Shown here: positions 7,524 to 14,013 of the stretch, one piece after another | Layout: each line of letters begins with the position of its first letter | Numbering within the stretch: the stretch's first letter is position 1 | Source of the DNA: JAUIAI01 sp041396685 | Lineage (GTDB): Bacteria > Pseudomonadota > Gammaproteobacteria > Burkholderiales > Burkholderiaceae_E | Length of the DNA stretch: 64,000 bases | Reading direction: 5' to 3' | Assembly: GCA_041396685.1 (NCBI GenBank) | Contig: JAWKYD010000013.1 | Coordinates: 124,001-188,000 of the forward strand | The notes under the pieces: model-generated | The model's input: the letters and a program-made list of their open reading frames with translations, nothing else | Databases searched by the model: none | Told to the model about the DNA's origin: nothing | Made by a program: the position numbers and the translations under genes

Positions 7524-7820
7524 TCAATCCCGTCGCCCCAGCCAGTAGTTTGGCTCGCGGCTATGGGCCGCAATGGCGACAATCAGCATCTCCAGTTCGG
7601 CATCTCTTTATATGACGCTAAATGGAAACCCCTTGACCAGCACCGTTCGGGTTCCACCAGGCGCCGGCGCTCCACCCGCAGGATGTCGCTGCACCCTTCC
7701 AACCGATGCCTCAACCGCTGCTTCAAATCGAACACCCGTTCCGGGCCTCAACTCCGAGTAGTACTCGATTTCGTGCAACAGCTCCGCCTCGGCTGCTGGA
7801 AGAAACCTGACCTCCTTCAT
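7524..7820 (-). pseudogene. ParE/RelE-type toxin with premature stop codon
   Basis: The reading frame MKEVRFLPAAEAELLHEIEYY...VKGFPFSVI is the N-terminal 70 residues of a ParE/RelE-superfamily toxin and stops at TAA (7610-7608). Reading on in the same frame gives RDAELEMLIVAIAAHSREP and then NYWLGRRD before a TGA at 7526-7524, which is the expected C-terminus, including the conserved SREPxYW end. The family has a Tyr where the TAA is (SVIYR), so one base change explains the break. The complete toxin would be 98 aa and would end just before the attC. Inactivation, or a sequencing error, is likely. Confidence 0.85.
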
Positions 7821-8047
7821 CTCGCTATGCTGCGGGCTCTCGCGAAGACACCTTCTGCGGCGAGACTCTGCACTTCGCCTCGATCGTAAGCGTCAAGCCG
7901 GCGTTCAATCTCGGCTTCCCAAGCCGCATCCAACTCACTTGAGGCCGGCTCGTTTAACGAGGCAAGCAGTTCAACAACCAGCTTCTCACGCTCAGCGCGC
8001 GGCAGCTGCTTCCCAAGCTTCGCAATCTCTGATGCGGTGTTCGGCAT
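7817..8047 (-). CDS. Addiction module antitoxin (putative addiction module component family)
   Basis: A 76-aa protein with LPRAEREKLVVELLASL followed by LDAAWEAEIERRLDAYDRGEV, the layout of the small antitoxins paired with ParE/RelE toxins. Such antitoxins bind and neutralise the toxin and repress their own operon. The stop overlaps the toxin start by four bases (ATGA), the usual coupled arrangement. It is intact although the toxin gene downstream is interrupted. It is the first gene of a cassette starting at the attC at 8101-8172. Confidence 0.85.
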   Translation of the reverse strand: MPNTASEIAKLGKQLPRAEREKLVVELLASLNEPASSELDAAWEAEIERRLDAYDRGEVQSLAAEGVFARARSIAR

Positions 8048-8100
8048 CTCACGTACCCCTTTCTCGGTGATTCAGTCTACCCCGACGCCCCAGTGGTGTT

Positions 8101-8172
8101 GTCCAACGCTTGACATGAGCGGCGGCACAAAGGCGAAGCCTTTGAGACGTCCGCTCGATGGAAGGGTTAGAC
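8101..8172 (-). other. attC recombination site of the 244-aa protein cassette
   Basis: On the minus strand it runs from GTCTAAC (8172-8166) to GTTGGAC (8107-8101), 72 bp. Inner arms pair around a small central stem. The first box is the exact complement of the cassette's own first bases GTTAGAC (8948-8942). It closely resembles the attC at 11468, sharing TTGACATGAG and ATGGAAGGGTTAGACCTC on the plus strand. Confidence 0.9.
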
Positions 8173-8179
8173 CTCGCCA

Positions 8180-8914
8180 TCAGAGCATCCCGCTAAGGAG
8201 GTCCCAAGCTCGCTGCCCGAGCTTTGCGAGCTTCTCTCCTTTCAGCGCAACATCGGCGACCTCGTTCACCTTCTTCCACATTGCCTCGAGCTTGGAGACG
8301 GCTGGTGATTCTCGTACGGGACTGATACTGTCCTTTGCCTCGATAATCTCTCCCAACGCCTCTCGACCTGCTTTGCGGAATACCTTGGCGCCTGCAATCG
8401 GATACTCTGCGAGCGCTTGTTCGATGAGTTCGACGTGATGCTTAATCAATGACCTTAGGCGGGTGGGCAGATCGGCGTCGACGAGACTTTCGCGCAGCCC
8501 TGCCAACCTTGAGCAGATCTCCGCGATGTCTTGATCGGAGATCTGGCTCTCCTCGTCCGGGAGGATCTCGGCGCAGAACGCAAGCGCAGTAAGCACGTCG
8601 GCGGTAACGTACTGCTTAACTTGGTTCCATGTCGCAGGAAGCAACAGTATTGAGAGTGCATGCTCAATGCGATTCACGTGGCCTTCGTAGAGGTTCTTTG
8701 TGAAGTTGGCTGCCTCAAGAGCTTCGACCATTAGCCGCAACTCACGGTGAACGGCCTGCACACGTTCGGCGACAACGAGCGGCCTACGAGACTTCTCCTC
8801 TTCGACTCCCAAGAGCTTGGCCCAGGCTTCCAGTGTCTGCGTTGCGTCAGCGATGCTTGACGCTTGCTGCAAGATGAGAAGTAAACGGGATGCAGAGTTA
8901 ACGTGCTTGGGCAT
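8180..8914 (-). CDS. Hypothetical protein, 244 aa, integron cassette
   Basis: I do not recognise this protein. It is almost entirely helical with no signal peptide or membrane span. It has a Leu-rich N-terminal region (ASRLLLILQQASSIADATQTLEAWAKLL), a middle with HVNRIEHALSILLLPATWNQV and a C-terminal amphipathic stretch ending AWDLLSGML. The start is set by cassette structure: the frame stays open to 9082, but codons above 8942 lie inside the upstream attC site, so the ATG at 8914 (MPKHVNSAS) is the first usable one. The stop lies seven bases before the attC at 8172. Base composition is less GC-rich than the chromosome around it. Confidence 0.7.
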   Translation of the reverse strand: MPKHVNSASRLLLILQQASSIADATQTLEAWAKLLGVEEEKSRRPLVVAERVQAVHRELRLMVEALEAANFTKNLYEGHVNRIEHALSILLLPATWNQVKQYVTADVLTALAFCAEILPDEESQISDQDIAEICSRLAGLRESLVDADLPTRLRSLIKHHVELIEQALAEYPIAGAKVFRKAGREALGEIIEAKDSISPVRESPAVSKLEAMWKKVNEVADVALKGEKLAKLGQRAWDLLSGML

Positions 8915-8941
8915 GTCGATGTGCGAGTCGTGGTCAGCGAG

Positions 8942-9027
8942 GTCTAACGAATAGGGTTTATCGGCCGCCGAGCCGGCGATGGGCAAGTACTGCGCGATGT
9001 CATTGCGGCAGATAAACCTTGTTGAAC
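8942..9027 (-). other. attC recombination site of the IS-interrupted cassette
   Basis: Boxes gtctaac (8942-8948) and gttgaac (9021-9027) enclose perfect inner arms GTTTATC (8956-8962) and GATAAAC (9011-9017) with a GC-rich centre. On the minus strand the first box is GTTCAAC, the exact complement of GTTGAAC at 11474-11468. That identifies the cassette it belongs to as the one now split by the IS91-family element. Confidence 0.9.
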
Positions 9028-9080
9028 TGAACCGTCTCGGTGGTGCCCAGGGGCATCGGTTACTGGGCAGTGTAAGGTTC
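9028..9080 (-). pseudogene. 3' remnant of an IS-interrupted cassette
   Basis: Fifty-three bases remain between the element's end at GAAC (9080-9077) and the attC at 8942-9027. They hold only the tail of a lost reading frame at best (a frame ending ...PYTAQ stops at 9060). The product cannot be identified. Confidence 0.5.
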
Positions 9081-9303
9081 ACGGCGACCTATGTGAGCGT
9101 TTCCTAGGGGCGATGCGTATCCCGTCGGTCGTTTGTGTTGGTTTCGCCGGTCACCACGCCTCGATTTTCCCCCTGTTTGAGGGTCGACGGTTGTTCTGCG
9201 AAGGCGCTGCCCGCTTGGCGGACATATGAAGGGCCGGCGCATAGCGGTTTTGGCCAGCGCAGATGAGCGATCTCGGGGTTGTGGGTTGCGGTCATTGGCT
9301 TGG

Positions 9304-10479
9304 TCACGGCCCACGTGCCATCGGTGTTGGTACGTCGCTTCGGTGCATTGCCGCGGTGCCAGCGCGCAAGCCAACGACTTCGAGTGTTCCCGAGCACTTC
9401 GGGCAGCGGCTGATCTCGATGCGTGCGACGCGTCGCATGAACTGCGCCGCGCATTCTTCGGCGACAGGATTGGGTGCGGGCATGGACAGCGCGGCGCGTG
9501 CCTGGCGCAATCGATTCCGCTTGTGCCCTGGCGCCAGCAGTCCGTAATGCCGGATACGCTTCAAGCCGCGGGGCAGCACATGTTGCAGGAATCGCCCAAC
9601 GAAGCGTTCGCCAGGGATTGTCGTCACGCGCTTGCCACCGTTCTCGCCGCGCACGCGAACGAGTACGTTCTCGCCGCGTATGCCAAGCAAGCGCTCGTGG
9701 CCGATCGCGGTTCGATGGGTGTAGCGGGCCAGATAGTCGAGCACCGCCGCTGGCCCCGCCATCGCCGCCTTGGCATAGACCACCCAAGGTGTTTGGCGCA
9801 GCTTGGTCAGCCGAGCCGCTCGCTCCCGTGGCGTGCCCGCCGGATCTCTGGGCAGCTGTCCGGTGTCCTGAGCGTTCAGCAGCGCCGCCCGGAACTTGCC
9901 GGCGAACACCTTGGACAGTGCATGCACTGGGAACAAGAAGCGCTCCGAGCGCTTCGGTTGGATCCAGGCGCCGTTCTCTGCCAAGGCGCCGCAAGCGACC
10001 AGCGCATGGACATGGAGGTGAAGCCGCAGATCCTGGGTCCAGGTGTGCAGCACCAGCGTGACCGCTGGTACGCCACCCATCCAGCGCGGGTTGCGAGCGA
10101 ACGCATTCAGGCTATGCGATGCGCAGGCGAACAGCGTCTCGATCACCCAGCGTCGGTGAACCGTTGCCAGCGCATTGAGTTCGTGCGGCACCGTGAACAC
10201 CAGATGCGCGTAGGGCACATCAATCAACTCGGCCATACGCGCGCGACGCCACGCATCGGTGGCCCGCTTCTGACAACGCGGGCAGTGTCGATTGCGACAC
10301 GAATGCCAGCGCCAACGCTCGGACCCGCAATCTGCACAGCGCTCAAGCTGGCCACCCAACGCCTCGGTGCGGCATGCTTGGATCGCCCGCCAGGCGCGCG
10401 CCTGCGGCACGCTGAGCCGATGGCCGTGTTCGAGGTAGAGTGGCCCGAAGCGCTCCAGCACTTCAGCCAGGCTAATCAT
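9304..10479 (-). CDS. IS91-family rolling-circle transposase
   Basis: A 391-aa HUH-type single-strand transposase. An N-terminal zinc-binding region (CADCGSERW, then CRNRHCPRCQ, about residues 48-70) is followed by HLHVHALV, the HUH metal site, and YLARYTHR, whose two Tyr residues four apart fit the Y2 catalytic pair. A C-terminal CPKCSG element is also present. It nicks and transfers the element by a rolling-circle mechanism from oriIS to terIS. Length matches intact family members (about 380-400), so it may be active. It starts 10 bp after the recombinase stop. Confidence 0.92.
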   Translation of the reverse strand: MISLAEVLERFGPLYLEHGHRLSVPQARAWRAIQACRTEALGGQLERCADCGSERWRWHSCRNRHCPRCQKRATDAWRRARMAELIDVPYAHLVFTVPHELNALATVHRRWVIETLFACASHSLNAFARNPRWMGGVPAVTLVLHTWTQDLRLHLHVHALVACGALAENGAWIQPKRSERFLFPVHALSKVFAGKFRAALLNAQDTGQLPRDPAGTPRERAARLTKLRQTPWVVYAKAAMAGPAAVLDYLARYTHRTAIGHERLLGIRGENVLVRVRGENGGKRVTTIPGERFVGRFLQHVLPRGLKRIRHYGLLAPGHKRNRLRQARAALSMPAPNPVAEECAAQFMRRVARIEISRCPKCSGTLEVVGLRAGTAAMHRSDVPTPMARGP

Positions 10480-10488
10480 CGTTGCTGG

Positions 10489-11391
10489 CTAGGGCGTGAT
10501 GGTGTCGCCTAGGCCTGCGAGCAATTCCAATGGCGCGTGGCGCGCCCCGTCAGGCTCACCCGGGTGGGCCAGATGCAGATACCGGCTTGTCGTGCAGACA
10601 TGTCGGTGCCCCAGCCACTGCGAGATGCTGTGCAAATCCACCCCGGCTTCGAGCAGATGCGTGGCATAGCAGTGGCGCAGGGTATGAACGCCGCCAATCT
10701 TCCTGATCCCGGCGTTCAGGCGCGCGCGCTGATACCAACGTTGCACGCGCTCGATGCCCACCGGCCCGGGTGTGGGAGCCGTGCCCGGGAACAACCAGAC
10801 CTTCGGGTGCATCTCACGCCAGTATTGGCGAAGCAGCATCAACAGGTCTTGGCTCAGCGGCACGTACCGATCCTTGCCCCCTTTGCCGTGGCGAACATGC
10901 ACGCACATGCGGTCTGGGGCCGAGTCGATCTGATCGATACGCAGTGCGCACGCCTCGCCCACGCGAAGGCCCAGCGCGTAAATGCTGGCCAGCAAACAAC
11001 GCGCCTTCAGGTGCGGTGCGCACGACAGTAGCCGGGCAATCTCCTGGCGCGACAGAATCTCCGGCAATCGCTGCGGGCCACGCGGCAGCGGGATGCGGAT
11101 CTCCTCGTCCGGGCGGTGCAGCACATGCAAGAACAGGAAGCGAATCGCGCAGCCCGTTTGGTTGACCGATGAGCGCGACAGCCCTCGATCGCAAAGCAGG
11201 TACACGAGGTAGGCACGGACTTGGTCGCCACTCAAGGCTTCGGGGCTGCATCGCCAATACCGGGCGAGTTGTGCCACCGCGAATACGTACGCCTTCTGAG
11301 TTCGAGCGGACTTGCCGTGCAGAATCAACGCGTCGATCATCTGTCGCCGTAGGGGAGTCATCTCCGCCTCCTCGTTTACGCGCGGGCACAT
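10489..11391 (-). CDS. Tyrosine recombinase/integrase of the IS91-family element
   Basis: A 300-aa phage-integrase-type recombinase. The N-terminal SAM-like core-binding domain contains SARTQKAYVFAVAQLARYW. The catalytic domain shows ALGLRVGEA (first Arg), HTLRHCYATHLLEAG (His-x-x-Arg) and LGHRHVCTTSRYLHL (last His and nucleophilic Tyr). It is not an integron integrase: there is no sign of the extra IntI-specific helix segment, and it is directly coupled to the IS91 transposase. An ATG at 11361 (MTPLRRQM) is an alternative start after the upstream ATG at 11391. Confidence 0.88.
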   Translation of the reverse strand: MCPRVNEEAEMTPLRRQMIDALILHGKSARTQKAYVFAVAQLARYWRCSPEALSGDQVRAYLVYLLCDRGLSRSSVNQTGCAIRFLFLHVLHRPDEEIRIPLPRGPQRLPEILSRQEIARLLSCAPHLKARCLLASIYALGLRVGEACALRIDQIDSAPDRMCVHVRHGKGGKDRYVPLSQDLLMLLRQYWREMHPKVWLFPGTAPTPGPVGIERVQRWYQRARLNAGIRKIGGVHTLRHCYATHLLEAGVDLHSISQWLGHRHVCTTSRYLHLAHPGEPDGARHAPLELLAGLGDTITP

Positions 11392-11467
11392 GCCCGCCTC
11401 GCAAACGCTACGGCTTCAATCCCCTAGCTGAGCGCCACTTTGTCACGACCACCGCGTCAGCGGTTTA

Positions 11468-11536
11468 GTTCAACGTTTGACATGAGGGGCTCGACCCGGC
11501 TTGCTGGGGCGAGTCCCCTCAATGGAAGGGTTAGAC
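11468..11536 (-). other. attC recombination site of the reverse transcriptase cassette
   Basis: A 69-bp site with boxes gttcaac (11468-11474) and gttagac (11530-11536) and an internal stem gagggg-ctcg / cgag-tcccctc. On the minus strand the first box is GTCTAAC, the exact complement of the RT cassette's own start GTTAGAC (13137-13131). The RT stop codon begins two bases away. Confidence 0.92.
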
Positions 11537-11537
11537 C

Positions 11538-13115
11538 TCACCTTCTTCTGGGGTCGAATGATTCAATGGCGAAATGATCCTCGGCAGCGTGGACTTTGAC
11601 GTTCTTTAACCACGGTCGCTTCTCTTCTTCTGGAAGCACGCTGTCAACGAGTCGAATGATCGCTCGCTTTTCCCATGCATCTGCGCGATTGAAGTACTGC
11701 CGTACCTCTAAGACATCGTTACGGCTAGCCAGATTTTGTATTGCATCGATAACGCATCGTCCGATATACGAACCAGCGTTCCGCTTGAGATTGCGAAATA
11801 GATCAAGCAACGCCTCTTTGCGCGCGTACCCTTCGGAGCCAAGTAGTCGCACTACCGCTATCAGGATGTACTCGGGTGTTCTTTCCGCGATGCTGGCCTT
11901 TCCCATAAAATAGATGGCCAGTGCATCGCGCATCTCAGGTGGCACATCAGCGGTCTTTTTAACCAAGAGATCCACGGCTAGCGGTGTGAACTGCGGAAAG
12001 CGGTCAATAATCTCAGGTAGCGAGGCGAGCTTAGAGTAGGCGTTCTGCGCGACTAAGATACGCAGGAACCGCCGAATTTCGTCGGGAACGACAACGACCT
12101 GATCCTTCAATTGCTTCAGCACCGCATTCAGGTCCTCGGTCTTCAGTTCGGTGGCCTCTTTTTCCGATAATTCACGAAACTTTGTTGGGATTGTTCCCGT
12201 GTAGCCGACAATGAGTCGAACTGGCGCCGTCTCGCGCTTTTCACCGGACGACGGAGCTAGAGGTACGGCTACTGAAGGGGAAGCTCGTCTAGATACAACG
12301 TCTTCAAGGGAGGTCTTTGCTGGGTTAATCGAAAGGCCCTCAAGAAAGAGGCGCTCAACAAATAAGGTCAGCCAAGCATGTGCTGACTTGATGTCCGGAG
12401 CGAAGAATCGGTAGTCGTCAACGAATCTGCAGAAATTGACGCCGTGCGAAAGAAGGAAATCGTCGACTGAGATGAGTGCTGCTTCGGCAAGGATGCGACT
12501 TGCGTTTCCCCCAACTGGTAGGCTGTACGAATCTCGGTTGGCCCAAAAGAGAAGAAGATCGTTTATGAGCTTGATTTTTCCCTTTTCTAGCGGAAGGCCA
12601 AGCAATGTGGACTCAAGCCGGTGAAGGTTTAAGCGATCGTAGAAGCTGGCGATGTCGCACTTGACGAGAACTTTTGTGCGAGGCTTCTTTGCGTGATCTG
12701 AAACGTGCTTTTCAAAAGCCGTGAAGGTGTACTTTGGATTGAACAGAAGCCCATCCTTGGGTTTGAACCGATAGGAGAATACTCGATTCTTCGCTGCTTG
12801 CGGACGATGGGACTCCAATTCGTCGGCGATGGTCAGCACAAGCGCGAGATACGTGATTGTATCGATTGGCTGCATGAGTGCAGCGCGGCGAAAATCAAAT
12901 GGATCTCTTTTCGGATACAGGACATGTTGAAGAGGATGAACCTTCAGTCCGGTTAGCCCCCCAGACTTCAGACGAGACTCAACAATCCTCTGGACTTCCT
13001 TGGCGAAGTGTTCGCTCTTAAGCAGATCTACTTCGAACGGCCGAGGAAAAATATCGGTCAGACCTTCCTTGAAGGTATTCAAAACAGCGAGTCGCGAAGC
13101 CTTGGTTATGTCCAT
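11538..13115 (-). CDS. Unusual (UG/Abi-like) reverse transcriptase, integron cassette
   Basis: A 525-aa protein with a recognisable RT core. Motif A is VKCDIASFYDRL (Asp near 154), motif B is SLPVGGNASRILAE (about 198-211), motif C is CRFVDDYRFF (catalytic Asp pair at 233-234), then GLSINPAKT. The YPKRDPFDFRRAAL segment before the core resembles stand-alone UG or Abi-type RTs. Residues about 340-510 form helical HEAT-like repeats (ILVAQNAYSKLASLPEIIDRF, YARKEALLDLFRNLK) with no maturase, X or integrase domain. That layout suggests a defence-type RT rather than a group II intron or retron. Only 15 bp separate its ATG from the upstream attC core, leaving no room for a promoter or template RNA. 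Exact subfamily not determined. Confidence 0.8.
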   Translation of the reverse strand: MDITKASRLAVLNTFKEGLTDIFPRPFEVDLLKSEHFAKEVQRIVESRLKSGGLTGLKVHPLQHVLYPKRDPFDFRRAALMQPIDTITYLALVLTIADELESHRPQAAKNRVFSYRFKPKDGLLFNPKYTFTAFEKHVSDHAKKPRTKVLVKCDIASFYDRLNLHRLESTLLGLPLEKGKIKLINDLLLFWANRDSYSLPVGGNASRILAEAALISVDDFLLSHGVNFCRFVDDYRFFAPDIKSAHAWLTLFVERLFLEGLSINPAKTSLEDVVSRRASPSVAVPLAPSSGEKRETAPVRLIVGYTGTIPTKFRELSEKEATELKTEDLNAVLKQLKDQVVVVPDEIRRFLRILVAQNAYSKLASLPEIIDRFPQFTPLAVDLLVKKTADVPPEMRDALAIYFMGKASIAERTPEYILIAVVRLLGSEGYARKEALLDLFRNLKRNAGSYIGRCVIDAIQNLASRNDVLEVRQYFNRADAWEKRAIIRLVDSVLPEEEKRPWLKNVKVHAAEDHFAIESFDPRRR

Positions 13116-13130
13116 CCGAATGTGCTAGAG

Positions 13131-13244
13131 GTCTAACGCCGGAGTTGACCGGCACGCCCCGAAAGGGCGCCGCGAGGCGTAAGCTCACCAGCACGCTTCG
13201 CGGCGCCCTGGCGGTGCGTGTCCGAGTCGAACAACCTGTTAGAG
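13131..13244 (-). other. attC recombination site of the VOC cassette
   Basis: A 114-bp site with boxes gtctaac (13131-13137) and gttagag (13238-13244) and a long central stem ggcgccgcga / tcgcggcgcc. The first box on the minus strand, CTCTAAC, is the exact complement of this cassette's own start GTTAGAG (13689-13683). The VOC stop codon is two bases from its edge. Confidence 0.92.
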
Positions 13245-13245
13245 C

Positions 13246-13665
13246 TCACCACTCCCAACTCCGATTGGTTGCATTCGGTTCAATGAGGTCCCACAGGTTG
13301 CCATAAAGATCTTCGAAGACAGCCACCAGGCCGTGAGGCTGATGCTCCGGGTTGCGGACGAACTTCACGCCCAACGACGTGAGGCGCGAGTAGTCACGGG
13401 AGCAGTCGTCCGTGTAGAGAAATAAGAAAACTCGACCTCCTGTCTGTTCTCCCACCCGAGCCAACTGCGACTCAGAGGACGCTTTCGCCAGAAGAAGCCG
13501 TGCGCCAGATCCGCCTGGACTCACAACGACCCACCGCTTCCCCTGCGCCGGGATTTCGGTGTCCTCTACCAACTCGAATCCGAGCACACCAACGAAAAAC
13601 TCCAAGGCTTCGTCATAGTCGCGCACGACGAGAGCGACGAGTCCGAGTGCGCGCTTCGCAATCAT
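13246..13665 (-). CDS. VOC (glyoxalase/bleomycin resistance/dioxygenase) superfamily protein, integron cassette
   Basis: A 139-aa protein with two beta-alpha-beta-beta-beta modules of the vicinal oxygen chelate fold: LGLVALVVRDYDEALEFFVGVLGFELVED, and later VFLFLYTDDCSRDYSRLTSLGVKF with DLYGNLWDLIEPN at the end, where the last metal-ligand acid is expected. VOC proteins are common integron cassette products and include antibiotic-binding and small-molecule enzymes; the ligand here is unknown. It is the first cassette, starting 18 bp after the attI-like core. Confidence 0.85.
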   Translation of the reverse strand: MIAKRALGLVALVVRDYDEALEFFVGVLGFELVEDTEIPAQGKRWVVVSPGGSGARLLLAKASSESQLARVGEQTGGRVFLFLYTDDCSRDYSRLTSLGVKFVRNPEHQPHGLVAVFEDLYGNLWDLIEPNATNRSWEW

Positions 13666-13682
13666 GGGCTGTGTTTGGTGAG

Positions 13683-13740
13683 CTCTAACTTTGTTTTAAT
13701 AGGGTCCGCTTAACAAGACGGACAACGCCGTACAAACGCT
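13683..13740 (-). other. attI-like site at the head of the cassette array
   Basis: On the minus strand the sequence ends AAAACAAAGTTAG-AG. From memory, AAAACAAAGTTAG is also the 3' end of attI1 of class 1 integrons. It is immediately followed by the first cassette. A second GTT-type motif (GTTGTCCG) and TTGTTAAGCGG lie further upstream, as in attI sites. No integrase gene follows on the plus strand. The upstream limit of the site is arbitrary. Confidence 0.55.
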
Positions 13741-14013
13741 CCTCTATCTGGCCCACCGTCCTTGCCAACCCCTTGATTCTAGTTCAATTACCAGTCACTG
13801 CGGAAAACTTTATCCAGTATAACAGTCGGTCAAAAGCGGCATGATATCCGGCCCGGTAGACGGGAGCATTTCCTCTCCAACCGCCGCCACTCCGCCAATC
13901 AATATTCACTTGACCCCACGACCTCGACGCAGTTCATTCCCCATACTCAGGAATGGCGACTGCCATCGCGATATTCGCCCTGCCCACCCCGCACCAGCGC
14001 CATACCCAGCCCC
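13690..14013. other. Intergenic stretch where an integron integrase would be expected
   Basis: These 324 bases lie between the attI-like core and the end of the D-aminoacylase gene. An intI gene should begin here on the plus strand, but no frame gives any integrase motif. The sequence from about 13740 to 13860 is AT-richer than the surroundings, then GC-rich chromosomal sequence resumes. Confidence 0.6.

Larger units (their letters stand above)
9081..11460 (-). mobile_element. IS91-family element with a tyrosine recombinase gene
   Basis: A two-gene element: tyrosine recombinase followed by a Y2 HUH transposase, an arrangement known in part of the IS91 family. On the minus strand the sequence after the transposase ends ...GGTCGCCGT and is followed by GAAC, the target tetranucleotide used by IS91 at its oriIS end. 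The other (terIS) end lies between 11392 and the attC at 11468 and could not be fixed. No target duplication is expected for rolling-circle insertion. The element sits inside an integron cassette. Confidence 0.8.

Noticed and set aside
10489..11391. The tyrosine recombinase as the missing integron integrase
   Set aside because: It is coupled to an IS91 transposase, reads in the same direction as the cassettes and lies inside a cassette, whereas intI would be divergent and outside the array.
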